From assembly GCF_023155275.1 (NCBI RefSeq), contig NZ_JALMUV010000002.1:273348-337347 (forward strand): a DNA stretch of 64,000 nucleotides, read 5' to 3'. Origin of the DNA: Streptomyces rhizoryzae (GTDB lineage Bacteria > Actinomycetota > Actinomycetes > Streptomycetales > Streptomycetaceae). A model generated the notes under the pieces. It made no database searches. It was not told the origin of the DNA and saw nothing but the letters and a program-made list of their open reading frames with translations. Numbering within the stretch: the first letter of the stretch is position 1; each line of letters begins with the position of its first letter. The position numbers and the translations under genes are program-made. Positions 10,074 through 18,629 of the stretch are shown piece by piece.

Positions 10074-11029
10074 GCGATGTCCTCGCGGATGCGCTCGGCG
10101 CCGCGCAGCCGGGCGGGGGCCGCGCGCCGGTTCTCGGCGACCTCCTCCTCGGTGGGCAGCTCGGCGCCGCGGGTCAGCAGCTTCAGGCGGGGCTGGTAGC
10201 GCTCGGGGACGACCGGCAGGCCGGGCGGCGCGGTGCTGGTCGCACCGGCCGCGAAGACCTGCTTGACCAGCCGGTCCTCCAGCGAGTGGTAGGACAGCAC
10301 GGCGATCCGGCCGCCCACCGAGAGCGCCTTGACGGCGGCCGGGATCGCGCGCTCGACGCAGGCCAGTTCGCCGTTGACCTCGATGCGCAGCGCCTGGAAG
10401 GTCCGCTTGGCCGGATTGCCGCCGGTGCGCTTGGCGGCCTGCGGCAGCGCGTCGCGGATCAGCTCGACCAGCCGGGCGCTGGTGGTGAAGGGCTCCTTCT
10501 CCCGCTCCCGGACGACCGCCGCGACGATCCGCTTGGCCTGCTTCTCCTCCCCGTAGGCGCGCAGGATCCGCACCAGCTCACCGGGCGGGTAGGTGTTGAG
10601 GACCTCGGCGGCGCTGATGCCGGTCGTCTGGTCCATCCGCATGTCCAGGGGGGCGTCCTGGGCGTACGCGAAGCCTCGGCCGGCCTCGTCGAGCTGCATG
10701 GAGGAGACGCCGAGGTCGAACAGGACCCCCTGCACGCGGGGCAGTCCGAGCCGGTCGAGGACCTGGGGAAGCTCGTCGTAGACGGCGTGCACCAGGGTGG
10801 CGCGGTCGCCGTAGGGGGCCAGCCGCTCGCCCGCGAGGCGGAGCGCGGACGGGTCACGGTCCAGGGCGACGAGCCGGGCCTCGGGGAAGGCGGCGAGCAG
10901 GGCCTCGCTGTGCCCGCCGAGGCCGAGGGTGCAGTCGACGACGACCGCGCCGGGCTCGGCGAGGGCGGGGGCGAGCAGGTCCAGGCACCGCTGGAGCATG
11001 ACGGGTACGTGGCGGGTGTTGCCGCTCAT
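10070..11029 (-). CDS. rsmH: RsmH, 16S rRNA (cytosine1402-N4)-methyltransferase
   Basis: About 319 aa; SAM-dependent methyltransferase that N4-methylates C1402 of 16S rRNA. The sequence begins [19 protein letters not shown], the conserved MraW N-terminus. SAM motif I is [14 protein letters not shown] (about 31-44). [19 protein letters not shown] and the C-terminal [11 protein letters not shown] are also present. Although an open frame continues upstream to 11446, homology begins at ATG 11029, and the upstream part is Arg-rich and unlike the family. It is the first gene of the dcw operon here, coupled to the FtsL-like gene by GTGA. Confidence 0.95.
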   Translation of the reverse strand: MSGNTRHVPVMLQRCLDLLAPALAEPGAVVVDCTLGLGGHSEALLAAFPEARLVALDRDPSALRLAGERLAPYGDRATLVHAVYDELPQVLDRLGLPRVQGVLFDLGVSSMQLDEAGRGFAYAQDAPLDMRMDQTTGISAAEVLNTYPPGELVRILRAYGEEKQAKRIVAAVVREREKEPFTTSARLVELIRDALPQAAKRTGGNPAKRTFQALRIEVNGELACVERAIPAAVKALSVGGRIAVLSYHSLEDRLVKQVFAAGATSTAPPGLPVVPERYQPRLKLLTRGAELPTEEEVAENRRAAPARLRGAERIREDIA

Positions 11030-11330
11030 GCGCCGGCCTCGCTTCGCTCGGCGGGCCTGCCTTCGCAGAGCGCGCACCTCTTTCCGCTTCGCTCGCTGCG
11101 CTCGCTCATATGCCTTCCGATGGTGGGCGGCAGGTGGGTCCCGGCCGGTGACTGGGGGATGCCGCACGTACCGCTCGGTCCCCGCCCGCTCTGAAGGGGA
11201 AGTGGCCCTCCGGCGACGGGGAAGTGACGTCGGAAGACCGGTGGAGCGGGAGGAGGCCGAACCGTACGTACGGTCACGCACGCGAGGGATCGAGGATCCG
11301 AGGAGAGCGTCACGCCTCCCACTTCGCGTC
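11030..11330 (-). other. Long 5' leader and non-coding region upstream of rsmH
   Basis: No reading frame with Streptomyces codon bias was found. It holds a CT/GC-repetitive stretch just upstream of rsmH (near 11038-11108, repeats of gcttcgctcg type), a perfect palindrome ccgtacgtacgg near 11265-11276 and a ggatcgaggatcc element near 11287-11299. If the promoter at 11331-11358 is used, about 295 nt of this is transcribed leader. No known riboswitch consensus was recognised. Confidence 0.5.
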
Positions 11331-11358
11331 ACTTTAGTCCACCTGCCGTCCCGGTCAA
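11331..11358 (-). promoter_or_regulatory. Candidate dcw operon promoter (HrdB-like)
   Basis: On the minus strand TTGACC (11353-11358), a 16-nt spacer and TAAAGT (11331-11336) match the vegetative sigma consensus for Streptomyces (TTGACN - 16 to 18 - TAGANT) well. It points at rsmH, with predicted transcription start near 11325. There is no other good candidate between here and the gene. Not tested. Confidence 0.55.
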
Positions 11359-11505
11359 TCAACCGGTTCCGCGCGTCCCCCGCACGGTGCGCCGGGGTGT
11401 TTGTTCGGCTTCGTCCGCGGGCGGGGAGCGCTGTGGAGTACCTCACACACCGGGCCGCCGTCCGGTGCGCCCGCCGGTCGGCGGACCGCCGCGGCCGGGA
11501 ACGGC

Positions 11506-11511
11506 TACCGT
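11506..11511 (+). promoter_or_regulatory. -10 element placing the start at the carbonic anhydrase ATG
   Basis: TACCGT lies exactly 6 nt before the ATG at 11518, so transcription would begin on the start codon (leaderless mRNA). No ribosome binding site is visible in the intervening GAGGCC, apart from a weak GAGG. No convincing -35 box. Confidence 0.45.
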
Positions 11512-11517
11512 GAGGCC

Positions 11518-12078
11518 ATGCCCATACCTGCGCCGCAGCCGCTGCCCCCGTCCGCCGACGGCACCGACGTCCCCGGGGGCGGCACCGTCACCGACCGGCT
11601 GGTGGCGGCGAACCGGCGCTACGCGGCCGGCTTCACGGATCCGGGCATGGACGCCCGCCCGGTCCGCAGGGTCGCCGTGGTGGCCTGCATGGACGCCCGG
11701 CTGGACCTGCACGCCGCACTGGGCCTGGAGCTCGGCGACTGCCACACCATCCGCAACGCCGGCGGGGTGGTGACCGATGACATCATCCGCTCCCTGACGA
11801 TCAGCCAGCGGGCGCTGGGCACCCGGTCGGTGGTCCTCATCCACCACACCGGCTGCGGTCTGCTCAGCCTGACCGAGGACTTCCGGCACGAACTGGCGGC
11901 CGAGGTCGGCCAGCGGCCCACCTGGGCGGTCGAGGCGTTCAAGGACCTCGACGAGGACGTCCGGCAGTCCATGCAGCGGGTGCGCACCTCGCCGTTCCTG
12001 CCGCACACCGACGACGTCCGCGGCTTTGTCTTCGACGTCACCACGGGTCTGCTGCGGGAGATCGACCCGCGGGACTGA
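11518..12078 (+). CDS. Beta-class carbonic anhydrase
   Basis: About 186 aa; interconverts CO2 and bicarbonate in the cytoplasm. The beta-CA zinc site is visible: ACMDARLD (Cys-x-Asp-x-Arg, about residues 58-65) and HHTGCG (His and Cys ligands, about 115-120). The NAGG loop is in between. Length is at the short end of the family. ATG 11518 is chosen because the upstream extension is Arg-rich and a -10 element lies 6 nt before the ATG. It is transcribed away from the dcw cluster and followed by a hairpin terminator, so it is probably monocistronic. Confidence 0.88.
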   Translation: MPIPAPQPLPPSADGTDVPGGGTVTDRLVAANRRYAAGFTDPGMDARPVRRVAVVACMDARLDLHAALGLELGDCHTIRNAGGVVTDDIIRSLTISQRALGTRSVVLIHHTGCGLLSLTEDFRHELAAEVGQRPTWAVEAFKDLDEDVRQSMQRVRTSPFLPHTDDVRGFVFDVTTGLLREIDPRD

Positions 12079-12104
12079 GCCGCGCCGGGGCCCGGCGCGC
12101 CCCT

Positions 12105-12125
12105 CCCGGCGACCGGATCGCCGGG
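12105..12125 (+). terminator. Hairpin terminator after carbonic anhydrase
   Basis: Perfect 8-bp stem CCCGGCGA/TCGCCGGG with a 5-nt loop, 27 nt after the stop codon and followed by CTTGT. A second, tighter palindrome (CGCGCCGGG/CCCGGCGCG) precedes it at 12081-12099. Confidence 0.55.
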
Positions 12126-12158
12126 CTTGTCCGGTTGGCCCGGTCCGGACGGTGTGAG

Positions 12159-12167
12159 TTGTCCACA
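12159..12167 (+). promoter_or_regulatory. Isolated DnaA-box-like 9-mer
   Basis: TTGTCCACA exactly matches the Streptomyces DnaA box consensus. It lies in the region upstream of the MoxR gene. Only this one copy was noticed, so an origin is not implied; chance or a DnaA regulatory site are both possible. Confidence 0.3.
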
Positions 12168-12308
12168 GGCCATGACGCGGGGCCGCGCGGGCGGCAAGAA
12201 TGCGTAGGTGACATCGCCCCGGCAAAGGCCGGGCGCGCCGCGCACACGGGGAGGGCCGGATCCGCCGAGAGGACGTCGGCCCCCCGGGGACGGGCCGAGG
12301 AGGGCCGA

Positions 12309-13334
12309 GTGACGACGTATGACGAACGAGCGAGCCTCGACGATCTGACCACCACCGCCGGACGGGTGCACCGGTCGGTGGAGGCCGTGATCGAGGGCAA
12401 GCCGGAGGTCGTACGGCTCGCGCTGACGGTCCTGCTGGCCGAGGGGCACCTGCTCATCGAGGACGTGCCCGGCGTCGGCAAGACGATGCTCGCCAAGGCC
12501 CTGGCCCGGTCCATCGACTGCTCGGTGCGGCGCATCCAGTTCACCCCCGACCTGCTGCCCTCCGACATCACCGGCGTCAGCGTCTACGACCAGCAGCGGC
12601 AGGAGTTCGAGTTCAAGCCCGGCGCGATCTTCGCCCAGATCGTGATCGGCGACGAGATCAACCGCGCCTCCCCCAAGACCCAGTCCGCGCTCCTGGAGTC
12701 GATGGAGGAGCGCCAGGTCACCACGGACGGGCAGAGCTACCCCCTGCCCAGCCCCTTCATGGTCGTCGCGACGCAGAATCCGGTCGAGATGGAGGGCACC
12801 TACCCGCTCCCCGAGGCGCAGCGGGACCGCTTCATGGCCCGGGTCTCGATCGGCTACCCCTCCCCCGCGGCCGAGCTGCGGATGCTCGACGTGCACGGCG
12901 GCGCCTCCCCGCTGGACGCCCTGCGCCCGGTGGCGCACGCCCACGAGATCGTGCGGCTGACCGAGGCGGTGCGCGCCGTCCACGTCGCCGAGGCCGTGCG
13001 GCGGTACGCCGTCGAGCTGGTCGCGGCCACCCGCCACCACCCCGACCTGCGGCTCGGCGCCTCCCCGCGGGCGACGCTGCACCTGCTGCGCGCCGCCAAG
13101 GCCGCGGCGGCCCTGGCCGGGCGGGAGTTCGCGCTCCCGGACGACGTGCAGGGGCTGGCGGTGCCGGTGCTGGCGCACCGTCTGCTGCCCACCGCCCAGG
13201 CGCAGTTGAGCCGCCGGTCCGCCGAGCAGGTGGTGCTGGAGATCGTGCAGCGCACCCCGGTCCCCGAGCCGTCCGCCCCGCAGTGGCGGCGGTCCGCCCC
13301 CGGCGGGCGGCCGCCCGGCCCCCGGGAGGCGTGA
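12309..13334 (+). CDS. MoxR-family AAA+ ATPase
   Basis: About 341 aa. MoxR ATPases act as chaperone-like partners for DUF58/VWA proteins. Walker A is EDVPGVGKT (about 54-62), Walker B is VIGDEINRA, sensor 1 is VVATQNP, followed by EGTYPLPEAQRDRF, all typical of the family. GTG 12309 follows GAGGAGGGCC at good spacing; upstream in-frame residues are unlike MoxR. The stop overlaps the DUF58 start (TGATG), giving a MoxR-DUF58-transglutaminase operon, a widely conserved trio whose substrate is not established. Confidence 0.92.
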   Translation: MTTYDERASLDDLTTTAGRVHRSVEAVIEGKPEVVRLALTVLLAEGHLLIEDVPGVGKTMLAKALARSIDCSVRRIQFTPDLLPSDITGVSVYDQQRQEFEFKPGAIFAQIVIGDEINRASPKTQSALLESMEERQVTTDGQSYPLPSPFMVVATQNPVEMEGTYPLPEAQRDRFMARVSIGYPSPAAELRMLDVHGGASPLDALRPVAHAHEIVRLTEAVRAVHVAEAVRRYAVELVAATRHHPDLRLGASPRATLHLLRAAKAAAALAGREFALPDDVQGLAVPVLAHRLLPTAQAQLSRRSAEQVVLEIVQRTPVPEPSAPQWRRSAPGGRPPGPREA

Positions 13335-14710
13335 TGTCGGGCAGGGGGAGCACCGCGGCGCCGGAGCCGGACGGGCTGCGCGCGGCCTTCGGGGGGCTGA
13401 CCACCCGCGGCCGGTCGTTCCTGGCGGCCGGGCTGGCCGCCGCGGCGTGCGCGTACCTCCTCGGGCAGGCCGATCTGCTGCGGGTCGGGCTGCTGCTGGC
13501 GGTGCTGCCGCCGGTGTGCGTCCTGGTGCTGCACCGCACCCGCTACCGCGTCGCGGGCAGCCGCACGCTGGCGCCCGCCCGGGTGCCGGCCGCCGCCGAG
13601 GCCCGGGTCCGCCTCCGGGTGGAGAACGTGGGCCGCTTCCCGACCGGTGTGCTGATGCTCCAGGACCGGGTGCCCTACGTCCTCGGGCCGCGCCCGCGCT
13701 TCGTACTGGACCGGGTCGAGCCCGGCGGGAGCCGCGAGGTGTCCTACCGCGTCCGCTCCGACCTGCGCGGCCGCTATCCGCTGGGCCCGTTGCAACTGCG
13801 GCTGACCGATCCGTTCGGGATGTGCGAGCTGACCCGCGCGTTCAGCGCGTCCGACGCGCTGACGGTGGTGCCGCGCGCCGAGCCGCTGCCGGCGGTCCGG
13901 CTGTCCGGCGAGGCGGCCGGGTACGGCGACGGGCGGCACAGCTCGCTCGCGCTGGCCGGTGAGGACGACGTCATCCCGCGCGGGTACCGCCACGGCGACG
14001 ATCTGCGCCGGGTCCACTGGCGGGCCACCGCGCGCCACGGCGAGCTGATGGTGCGCCGCGAGGAGCAGCCGCGGAAGGCCCGCTGCACGGTCCTGCTGGA
14101 CACCCGGGCGGTGGCCCACGACGGTTCCGGGCCGGACTCCGCCTTCGAATGGGCGGTGGCGGGCGCCGCCTCGGTCGCACTGCACCTGCTCGAACGGGGC
14201 TTCGCGGTACGGCTGCTGACCGACACCGGCAGCGCGGTGCCCGGCCCGGAGACCGGCGGGGCCGCCGGCGGCGAGTCGGCGGACGCCGCGGGCCTGCTGT
14301 TGGACACCCTCGCCCTCGTCGAGCACTCCGCCGAGGAGAGCCTGGCCGGCGCGTACGACGCGCTGCGCGGCGGCACCGAGGGCCTGCTGATCGCCTTCTT
14401 CGGCGACCTGGACGAGGAGCAGGCGGCGCTGGCCGGCCGGATCCGGCGGCGCTGCGCCACCGGGGTCGCCTTCGTCCTGGACGGCGACGCCTGGTCCCGC
14501 GGGCCCGGCGGGATCCGCTTCTCCGGCGGCGGGACGCCGGTCGCCGAGCGGCTGCGGCGGCTGCGCGAGGCGGGCTGGACGGCGCTGCCGGTCGCCCCGG
14601 GGGACGCGCTGGCCGATCTGTGGCGGGCGGCGGACCGGGCGGGGGCGGAGCCGGCGGCCGGAGCGGCTCCCGGCCGGGAGGCCGCCGGGCGGAGGGGGGC
14701 GACGGCATGA
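13334..14710 (+). CDS. DUF58 domain protein
   Basis: About 458 aa. Two hydrophobic segments near residues 26-62 anchor the protein. An extracellular/beta-rich middle follows, then the DUF58 core with the signature DVIPRGYRHGDDLRRVHWRATAR (written in parts: IPRGYRHGDD, VHWRATAR) and the VWA-like LLDTRA strand. ATG 13334 overlaps the MoxR stop, and its own stop overlaps the transglutaminase ATG (ATGA), so all three are translationally coupled. The role is unknown beyond association with MoxR. An in-frame start further upstream lies inside MoxR and is rejected. Confidence 0.9.
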   Translation: MSGRGSTAAPEPDGLRAAFGGLTTRGRSFLAAGLAAAACAYLLGQADLLRVGLLLAVLPPVCVLVLHRTRYRVAGSRTLAPARVPAAAEARVRLRVENVGRFPTGVLMLQDRVPYVLGPRPRFVLDRVEPGGSREVSYRVRSDLRGRYPLGPLQLRLTDPFGMCELTRAFSASDALTVVPRAEPLPAVRLSGEAAGYGDGRHSSLALAGEDDVIPRGYRHGDDLRRVHWRATARHGELMVRREEQPRKARCTVLLDTRAVAHDGSGPDSAFEWAVAGAASVALHLLERGFAVRLLTDTGSAVPGPETGGAAGGESADAAGLLLDTLALVEHSAEESLAGAYDALRGGTEGLLIAFFGDLDEEQAALAGRIRRRCATGVAFVLDGDAWSRGPGGIRFSGGGTPVAERLRRLREAGWTALPVAPGDALADLWRAADRAGAEPAAGAAPGREAAGRRGATA

Positions 14711-17130
14711 GCGGACGGGCGCGGCTGGCCCTGGCCGCGATCGCGGCGACGCTGTGCGCCGGGTGCGCGCTGCTGCCGCTGGTGGACCCGGTCACCTGGC
14801 TCCTCCAGGCGGCGGTGCTGCTGGCGCTGGTGGTGGGCGTGGGCGCCCTGACCCGGCGCGTGCCGCTGGCCCGGCCGCTGACGATCGGCGCCCAGGCGCT
14901 GGCGGCCGTGCTGCTGCTGACCGCCCTGTTCGCCCGCGGCCACGCGATCGCCGGGGTGCTGCCGGGCCCGGGCGCCGTCGAGGCCCTCGCCGACCTGGCG
15001 CAGGCCGGGCTGCGGGACGTCGGCCGCTACGCCATCCCGGCCCCGGTCACGCCCGGCATCAAGCTGCTGCTGGTGTCCGGGGTGCTGCTGGTCGGGGTGG
15101 TGGTGGACGCGCTCGCGGTCACCTACCGCAGTGCCGCGCCCGCCGGGCTGCCGCTGCTCGCGCTGTACTCCGTCGCGGCGGGGCTGTCCCCGGGCGGCTC
15201 GGGGTGGCTGTGGTTCCTGGTGGCGGCGGCCGGCTATCTGTTGCTCCTGCTCGCCGAGGGCCGCGACCGGCTCTCCCAGTGGGGGCGGGTGTTCGGCACG
15301 CCGGCCGGGCCCCGGCCGGGCGGCGCCCGCACCGCCTGCGTCCCGGTGCGCACGGGCCGGCGGATCGGCGTGCTGGCGCTGGGGGTGGCGCTGCTGGTGC
15401 CCGCCCTCCTGCCGTCCCTGGGCGGCGGGCTGCTCGGCCCGTCCGCCGGCGGCAGCGGCCCGGGCGGCGGGGGCGGCACCATCTCCGCGGTCAACCCCCT
15501 GGTCTCCCTCCAGGACAGCCTCAACCAGCCGCAGGACCGCGAGGTCCTCAACTACCGCACCACCGCGGCCGACACCCGCGACATGTATCTGCGCATCGTG
15601 GCCCTGGACCAGTTCGACGGGACGGCCTGGAAGCCGTCCGAGCGCACCGTCACCGACGTCCCCGGCGAGCTGCCCCGCCCGCCCGGCCTGAGCACCGACG
15701 TGGCGGTCACCCGGATCAACACCTCGGTCTCCACCGCCCAGTGGTACGCCCAGAACTGGCTGCCGCTGCCCTATCCGGCGGCCCGGGTGGACCTGCCCGG
15801 CCGCTGGCGGTTCGAGCCCGAGGGCCGCACCCTGGTCGGCGACCGCGGGCAGAACACCCACGGCCTCCAGTACCAGGTCGAAAGCCTCCAGGTGCGGCCC
15901 ACCGCCCACCAGCTCGCCGCCGCCCCGCCACCGCCCGCCGCCCTGGAGCGCGAGTACACCCAGGTCCCGGCCGGCCTCCCGCCGATCGTCCGCAGCACCG
16001 CCCGCCAGGTCACCCACGGCGCCCGCACCGCGTACGACAAGGCCGTCCGGCTCCAGGACTGGTTCGCGCTCGACGGCGGCTTCACCTACAACACCGAGGT
16101 CCGGGCGGGCAGCGGCACCGAGGCGATCGCGCGGTTCCTGGAGGACAAGGAGGGCTTCTGCGTCCACTTCTCGTTCACCATGGCGGCGATGGCCCGCACG
16201 CTGGGCATACCGGCCCGGGTCGCGGTCGGCTTCACACCGGGCGTCCGGCAGCCGGACGGCACGACGTCGGTGGGGCTGAAGGACGCGCACGCCTGGCCCG
16301 AGCTGTATTTCCAGGGCGTCGGCTGGACCCGCTTCGAGCCCACCCCGAGCCGCGGCAGCGTCCCCGACTACGCCTACCCGGACGCCGGGCGGTCCAGCGG
16401 CTCCGGCGCCCCGGACCGCGCCCCGGCCCCGTCCGCGGTGCCGTCGGCGGGCCCGTCCGCGGCGCCGTCCTGCGGCCCCGCCGAGCGGCGCGCGGGCGCC
16501 GGGGCGGGCTGCGCGGCGGTGCCCCCGACACCGGCGGCCGCGGCGCCGGAGGACGGCCGGGTGCCGTGGACGCCGGTCCTGATCGTCCTCGGGGTACTGC
16601 TGATCGTGGCGGTGCCCGCGGTGCCGGTGCTGTGGCGGGCCAGGGTCCGCGCCCGGCGGCTGGCCGGCGGCGGACCGGGCGGGGACGCCGCGGCGGACAC
16701 CCTCGCCGCCTGGGAGGAGCTGCTGGACACCGCCTGGGACCACGGGATCGTGCCGGACTCCTCGCTGACGCCCCGCACCGCGGCCGCCCGGATCATTCGC
16801 ATCGGGGAACTGCCCTCGGACGCCGCGGACGCGGCCCGGCGCGTCGCCACCGCGGTCGAGCAGGCGCTGTACGCGCCGCGGCCCCAGCCGGCCACCGGGC
16901 TCGCCGCGGACGTCCGGCGGGCAGCGGCCGGCCTCCGCGACGGCGCACCGCGCACCGTACGGCTGCGCGCGCGGCTGGCCCCGCGCTCCGCGGCCCGGCT
17001 CCGCTGGTCCGCCGCGGCCCGCTGGTCGGCCCTGCGGCTGCGCTGCCGGACCAGCCGCCCGGCGACGGCGGCACGACGCGCGGCAACCGCCGTCCGCACG
17101 GCGCTCCGACGGAATACCGAACGGGCGTAG
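14707..17130 (+). CDS. TgpA-like membrane transglutaminase-domain protein
   Basis: About 807 aa. Five to seven hydrophobic segments in the first roughly 230 residues, a large extracytoplasmic region, the transglutaminase-like core, a Pro/Ala-rich linker, another membrane segment (WTPVLIVLGVLLIVAVPAVPVL) and a cytosolic C-terminal region. The catalytic triad can be read: Cys in EGFCVHFS, His in DAHAWPELYF and Asp/Glu in WTRFEPTPS. ATG 14707 overlaps the DUF58 stop. Homologues (DUF3488/TgpA) lie with MoxR and DUF58; a cell-envelope peptide-modifying role is inferred, not shown. Confidence 0.9.
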   Translation: MSGRARLALAAIAATLCAGCALLPLVDPVTWLLQAAVLLALVVGVGALTRRVPLARPLTIGAQALAAVLLLTALFARGHAIAGVLPGPGAVEALADLAQAGLRDVGRYAIPAPVTPGIKLLLVSGVLLVGVVVDALAVTYRSAAPAGLPLLALYSVAAGLSPGGSGWLWFLVAAAGYLLLLLAEGRDRLSQWGRVFGTPAGPRPGGARTACVPVRTGRRIGVLALGVALLVPALLPSLGGGLLGPSAGGSGPGGGGGTISAVNPLVSLQDSLNQPQDREVLNYRTTAADTRDMYLRIVALDQFDGTAWKPSERTVTDVPGELPRPPGLSTDVAVTRINTSVSTAQWYAQNWLPLPYPAARVDLPGRWRFEPEGRTLVGDRGQNTHGLQYQVESLQVRPTAHQLAAAPPPPAALEREYTQVPAGLPPIVRSTARQVTHGARTAYDKAVRLQDWFALDGGFTYNTEVRAGSGTEAIARFLEDKEGFCVHFSFTMAAMARTLGIPARVAVGFTPGVRQPDGTTSVGLKDAHAWPELYFQGVGWTRFEPTPSRGSVPDYAYPDAGRSSGSGAPDRAPAPSAVPSAGPSAAPSCGPAERRAGAGAGCAAVPPTPAAAAPEDGRVPWTPVLIVLGVLLIVAVPAVPVLWRARVRARRLAGGGPGGDAAADTLAAWEELLDTAWDHGIVPDSSLTPRTAAARIIRIGELPSDAADAARRVATAVEQALYAPRPQPATGLAADVRRAAAGLRDGAPRTVRLRARLAPRSAARLRWSAAARWSALRLRCRTSRPATAARRAATAVRTALRRNTERA

Positions 17131-17199
17131 GCCCAGCGGCACCGCGGGGCCGGGCGGGTACCCCTGGGCCCCGGCCCCTGCCCGGCTGCGGATACGCGA

Positions 17200-17234
17200 G
17201 AGGTGCGGCCCCGAGCGTCCGGGGACCGCACCTC
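17200..17234 (+). terminator. Terminator hairpin downstream of the MoxR-DUF58-transglutaminase operon
   Basis: GAGGTGCGGCCCCG pairs with CGGGGACCGCACCTC (14 bp with a one-nt bulge) around a 6-nt loop, 70 nt after the stop codon. No U tract, which is common in this genus. Confidence 0.6.
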
Positions 17235-17870
17235 GCGGTCCCGGGGCGGGGAGATCGGGCCCGTCCGGGGTGGCCGAGAGGCACAGGTGGGACGGCCCGG
17301 CGGCGACCGGACAGCGGGGACCGGAGGCCATCGCGGGGAGCCGGCCGGGACGGTCGCAGGGGCCACGCGGCCACGGCCGCGCCGGAGCGCCACAGCCTGC
17401 CGCGCCGGAGCGCCACGCCGAGCCGCAACGGAAGCCGGAAGCTACCTCAGGAAGCGGAAAAGCGCAGGGCGAAGCCGAAGCTCGCGGAGAGAAGCCGAAG
17501 CCGCAACGGTCAACCGGAGCCGGAGTCGGCACAGGAAATCGACGCCACAACCGGAAGCGAACGACCACACCGGGAACCGGAACGCCGCAGCGGAGAGTCC
17601 GAAAGCGTCAGCAGAGAGTCGGCAAAGCCTCGAAGCCCCTCATCAACAGGCAGGAAAGCGCCACGGAAATGGCCGGATCCGCTCCCATGCGAACCACGCG
17701 TGCCCTCGGTCCGCACCTGAGCGACCTGTTGCCGGCACCTGCTGCGGAAGCCGTTGCCGAGAGGGTTGCCGGCATCTGTTGCGACATCCGTTGCCTGACC
17801 CGCGCCCTCCCAGGGGCACGGACGGAAGGGACACGGAGTGCCTGAAGTGACCGGGAAGGGCCGAAGCGAG
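17235..17870. other. Convergent intergenic region with degenerate GA/CG repeats, no gene seen
   Basis: Roughly 640 nt between the convergent transglutaminase and DUF3040 genes. Visibly less GC-rich than its surroundings and rich in repeated words such as gaagccg, ggaagc, ggaaccgg and, further on, gttgccggcayctg. Several open frames cross it on both strands, but none shows the G/C third-position bias of neighbouring genes or a ribosome binding site. It may be decayed sequence or hold an unknown RNA. Confidence 0.5.
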
Positions 17871-17889
17871 CGGGCTCAGGGAAAGCCCG
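17871..17889 (-). terminator. Short hairpin after the DUF3040 gene
   Basis: CGGGCT/AGCCCG 6-bp stem with a 7-nt loop immediately downstream of the stop codon of the minus-strand DUF3040 gene. Weak but well placed. Confidence 0.4.
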
Positions 17890-17892
17890 TGG

Positions 17893-18288
17893 TCAGTGGC
17901 CCTGTTCGTCGCGGCGGCGCTGCCAGCGGTCCTCGATGCGGTCCATCATCGAGCGGCGCGGCCTGGCCTGGCGGCGCGCCTGCGGTCCGCCGGGGCCCGC
18001 GGGCCGCTCACCGGGCCGGGGAGCCTTGCGCCAGCCGGTGACGGCCAGCACGGCGCAGCCGAGCATGACGAGGAAGCCGACGACGCTGACCCAGATCTGC
18101 TGCGCGACCATACCGGCCATGAGCAGGGCGATACCCACCAGGAAGCCCGCGACCGCTTGGTAGACCCGTCGCCGGGTGTACGTACGCAGCCCGCTTCCCT
18201 CAAGCGCTGTCGCGAACTTGGGATCTTCGGCGTACAGCGCTCGCTCCATTTGCTCGAGCATGCGCTGCTCGTGCTCCGAGAGCGGCAC
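17893..18288 (-). CDS. DUF3040 small membrane protein
   Basis: About 131 aa. Begins MPLSEHEQRMLEQMERALYAEDPKFA, the typical DUF3040 amphipathic N-terminus, then two hydrophobic segments (AGFLVGIALLMAGMVAQ and VVGFLVMLGCAVLAVTGW) and a basic, Arg-rich cytosolic tail. Function unknown; widespread in actinomycetes and commonly near the dcw cluster. Start is GTG 18288 with TAGGAGGA 6 nt upstream. It has its own promoter at 18339-18367 and is convergent with the transglutaminase gene. Confidence 0.9.
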   Translation of the reverse strand: MPLSEHEQRMLEQMERALYAEDPKFATALEGSGLRTYTRRRVYQAVAGFLVGIALLMAGMVAQQIWVSVVGFLVMLGCAVLAVTGWRKAPRPGERPAGPGGPQARRQARPRRSMMDRIEDRWQRRRDEQGH

Positions 18289-18338
18289 GGAGTCCTCCTA
18301 CTCGTCGGTCGCGGGGGGCGACCGGGTGCGACCCTTTC

Positions 18339-18367
18339 AGGATAGGCAGGGAATCGCCCCCGTGAAA
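18339..18367 (-). promoter_or_regulatory. Candidate promoter of the DUF3040 gene
   Basis: Minus strand TTTCAC (18362-18367), 17-nt spacer, TATCCT (18339-18344); predicted start about 45 nt before the GTG. The remaining sequence from about 18370 to 18629 is GC-rich and no gene is seen in it. Confidence 0.45.
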
Positions 18368-18629
18368 CCCGCCCCTCTACGCCAATTCACCGTCCGCACC
18401 GCCGCGGCAGCCGGTGGTGATGCTGGCTGCATTCCCCACCCGCCAGTCCGTCATGCCGGAACGTCGTCCCTCGATCATACGGGGCGAAGCGGCTGTTCGG
18501 GTGGCCTGTGGCCGACCGCACGCGGCCCCGGGGGGCGCCGTGCGGGACCGGCCGGCGGCGGCCCGGGACGGCGCCGCGGGCCGCCGCGGAGGGCGGCGGC
18601 CCGGCGGCGCGGCAACGGTCCGTACCGGC

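Noticed and set aside
12135..12308. Upstream in-frame start for the MoxR ATPase
   Set aside because: The added 58 residues are not MoxR-like and a GAGGAGG site precedes GTG 12309.
13774..17568. A 1264-codon open frame on the minus strand
   Set aside because: It lies antisense to the DUF58 and transglutaminase genes; its length is a by-product of high GC at third positions of the real genes, and its composition (Arg/Pro/Gly) fits no protein family.
17203..17850. Open frames on the plus strand in the convergent gap
   Set aside because: No G/C third-position bias, no ribosome binding site, low-complexity Arg/Glu/Ser content.
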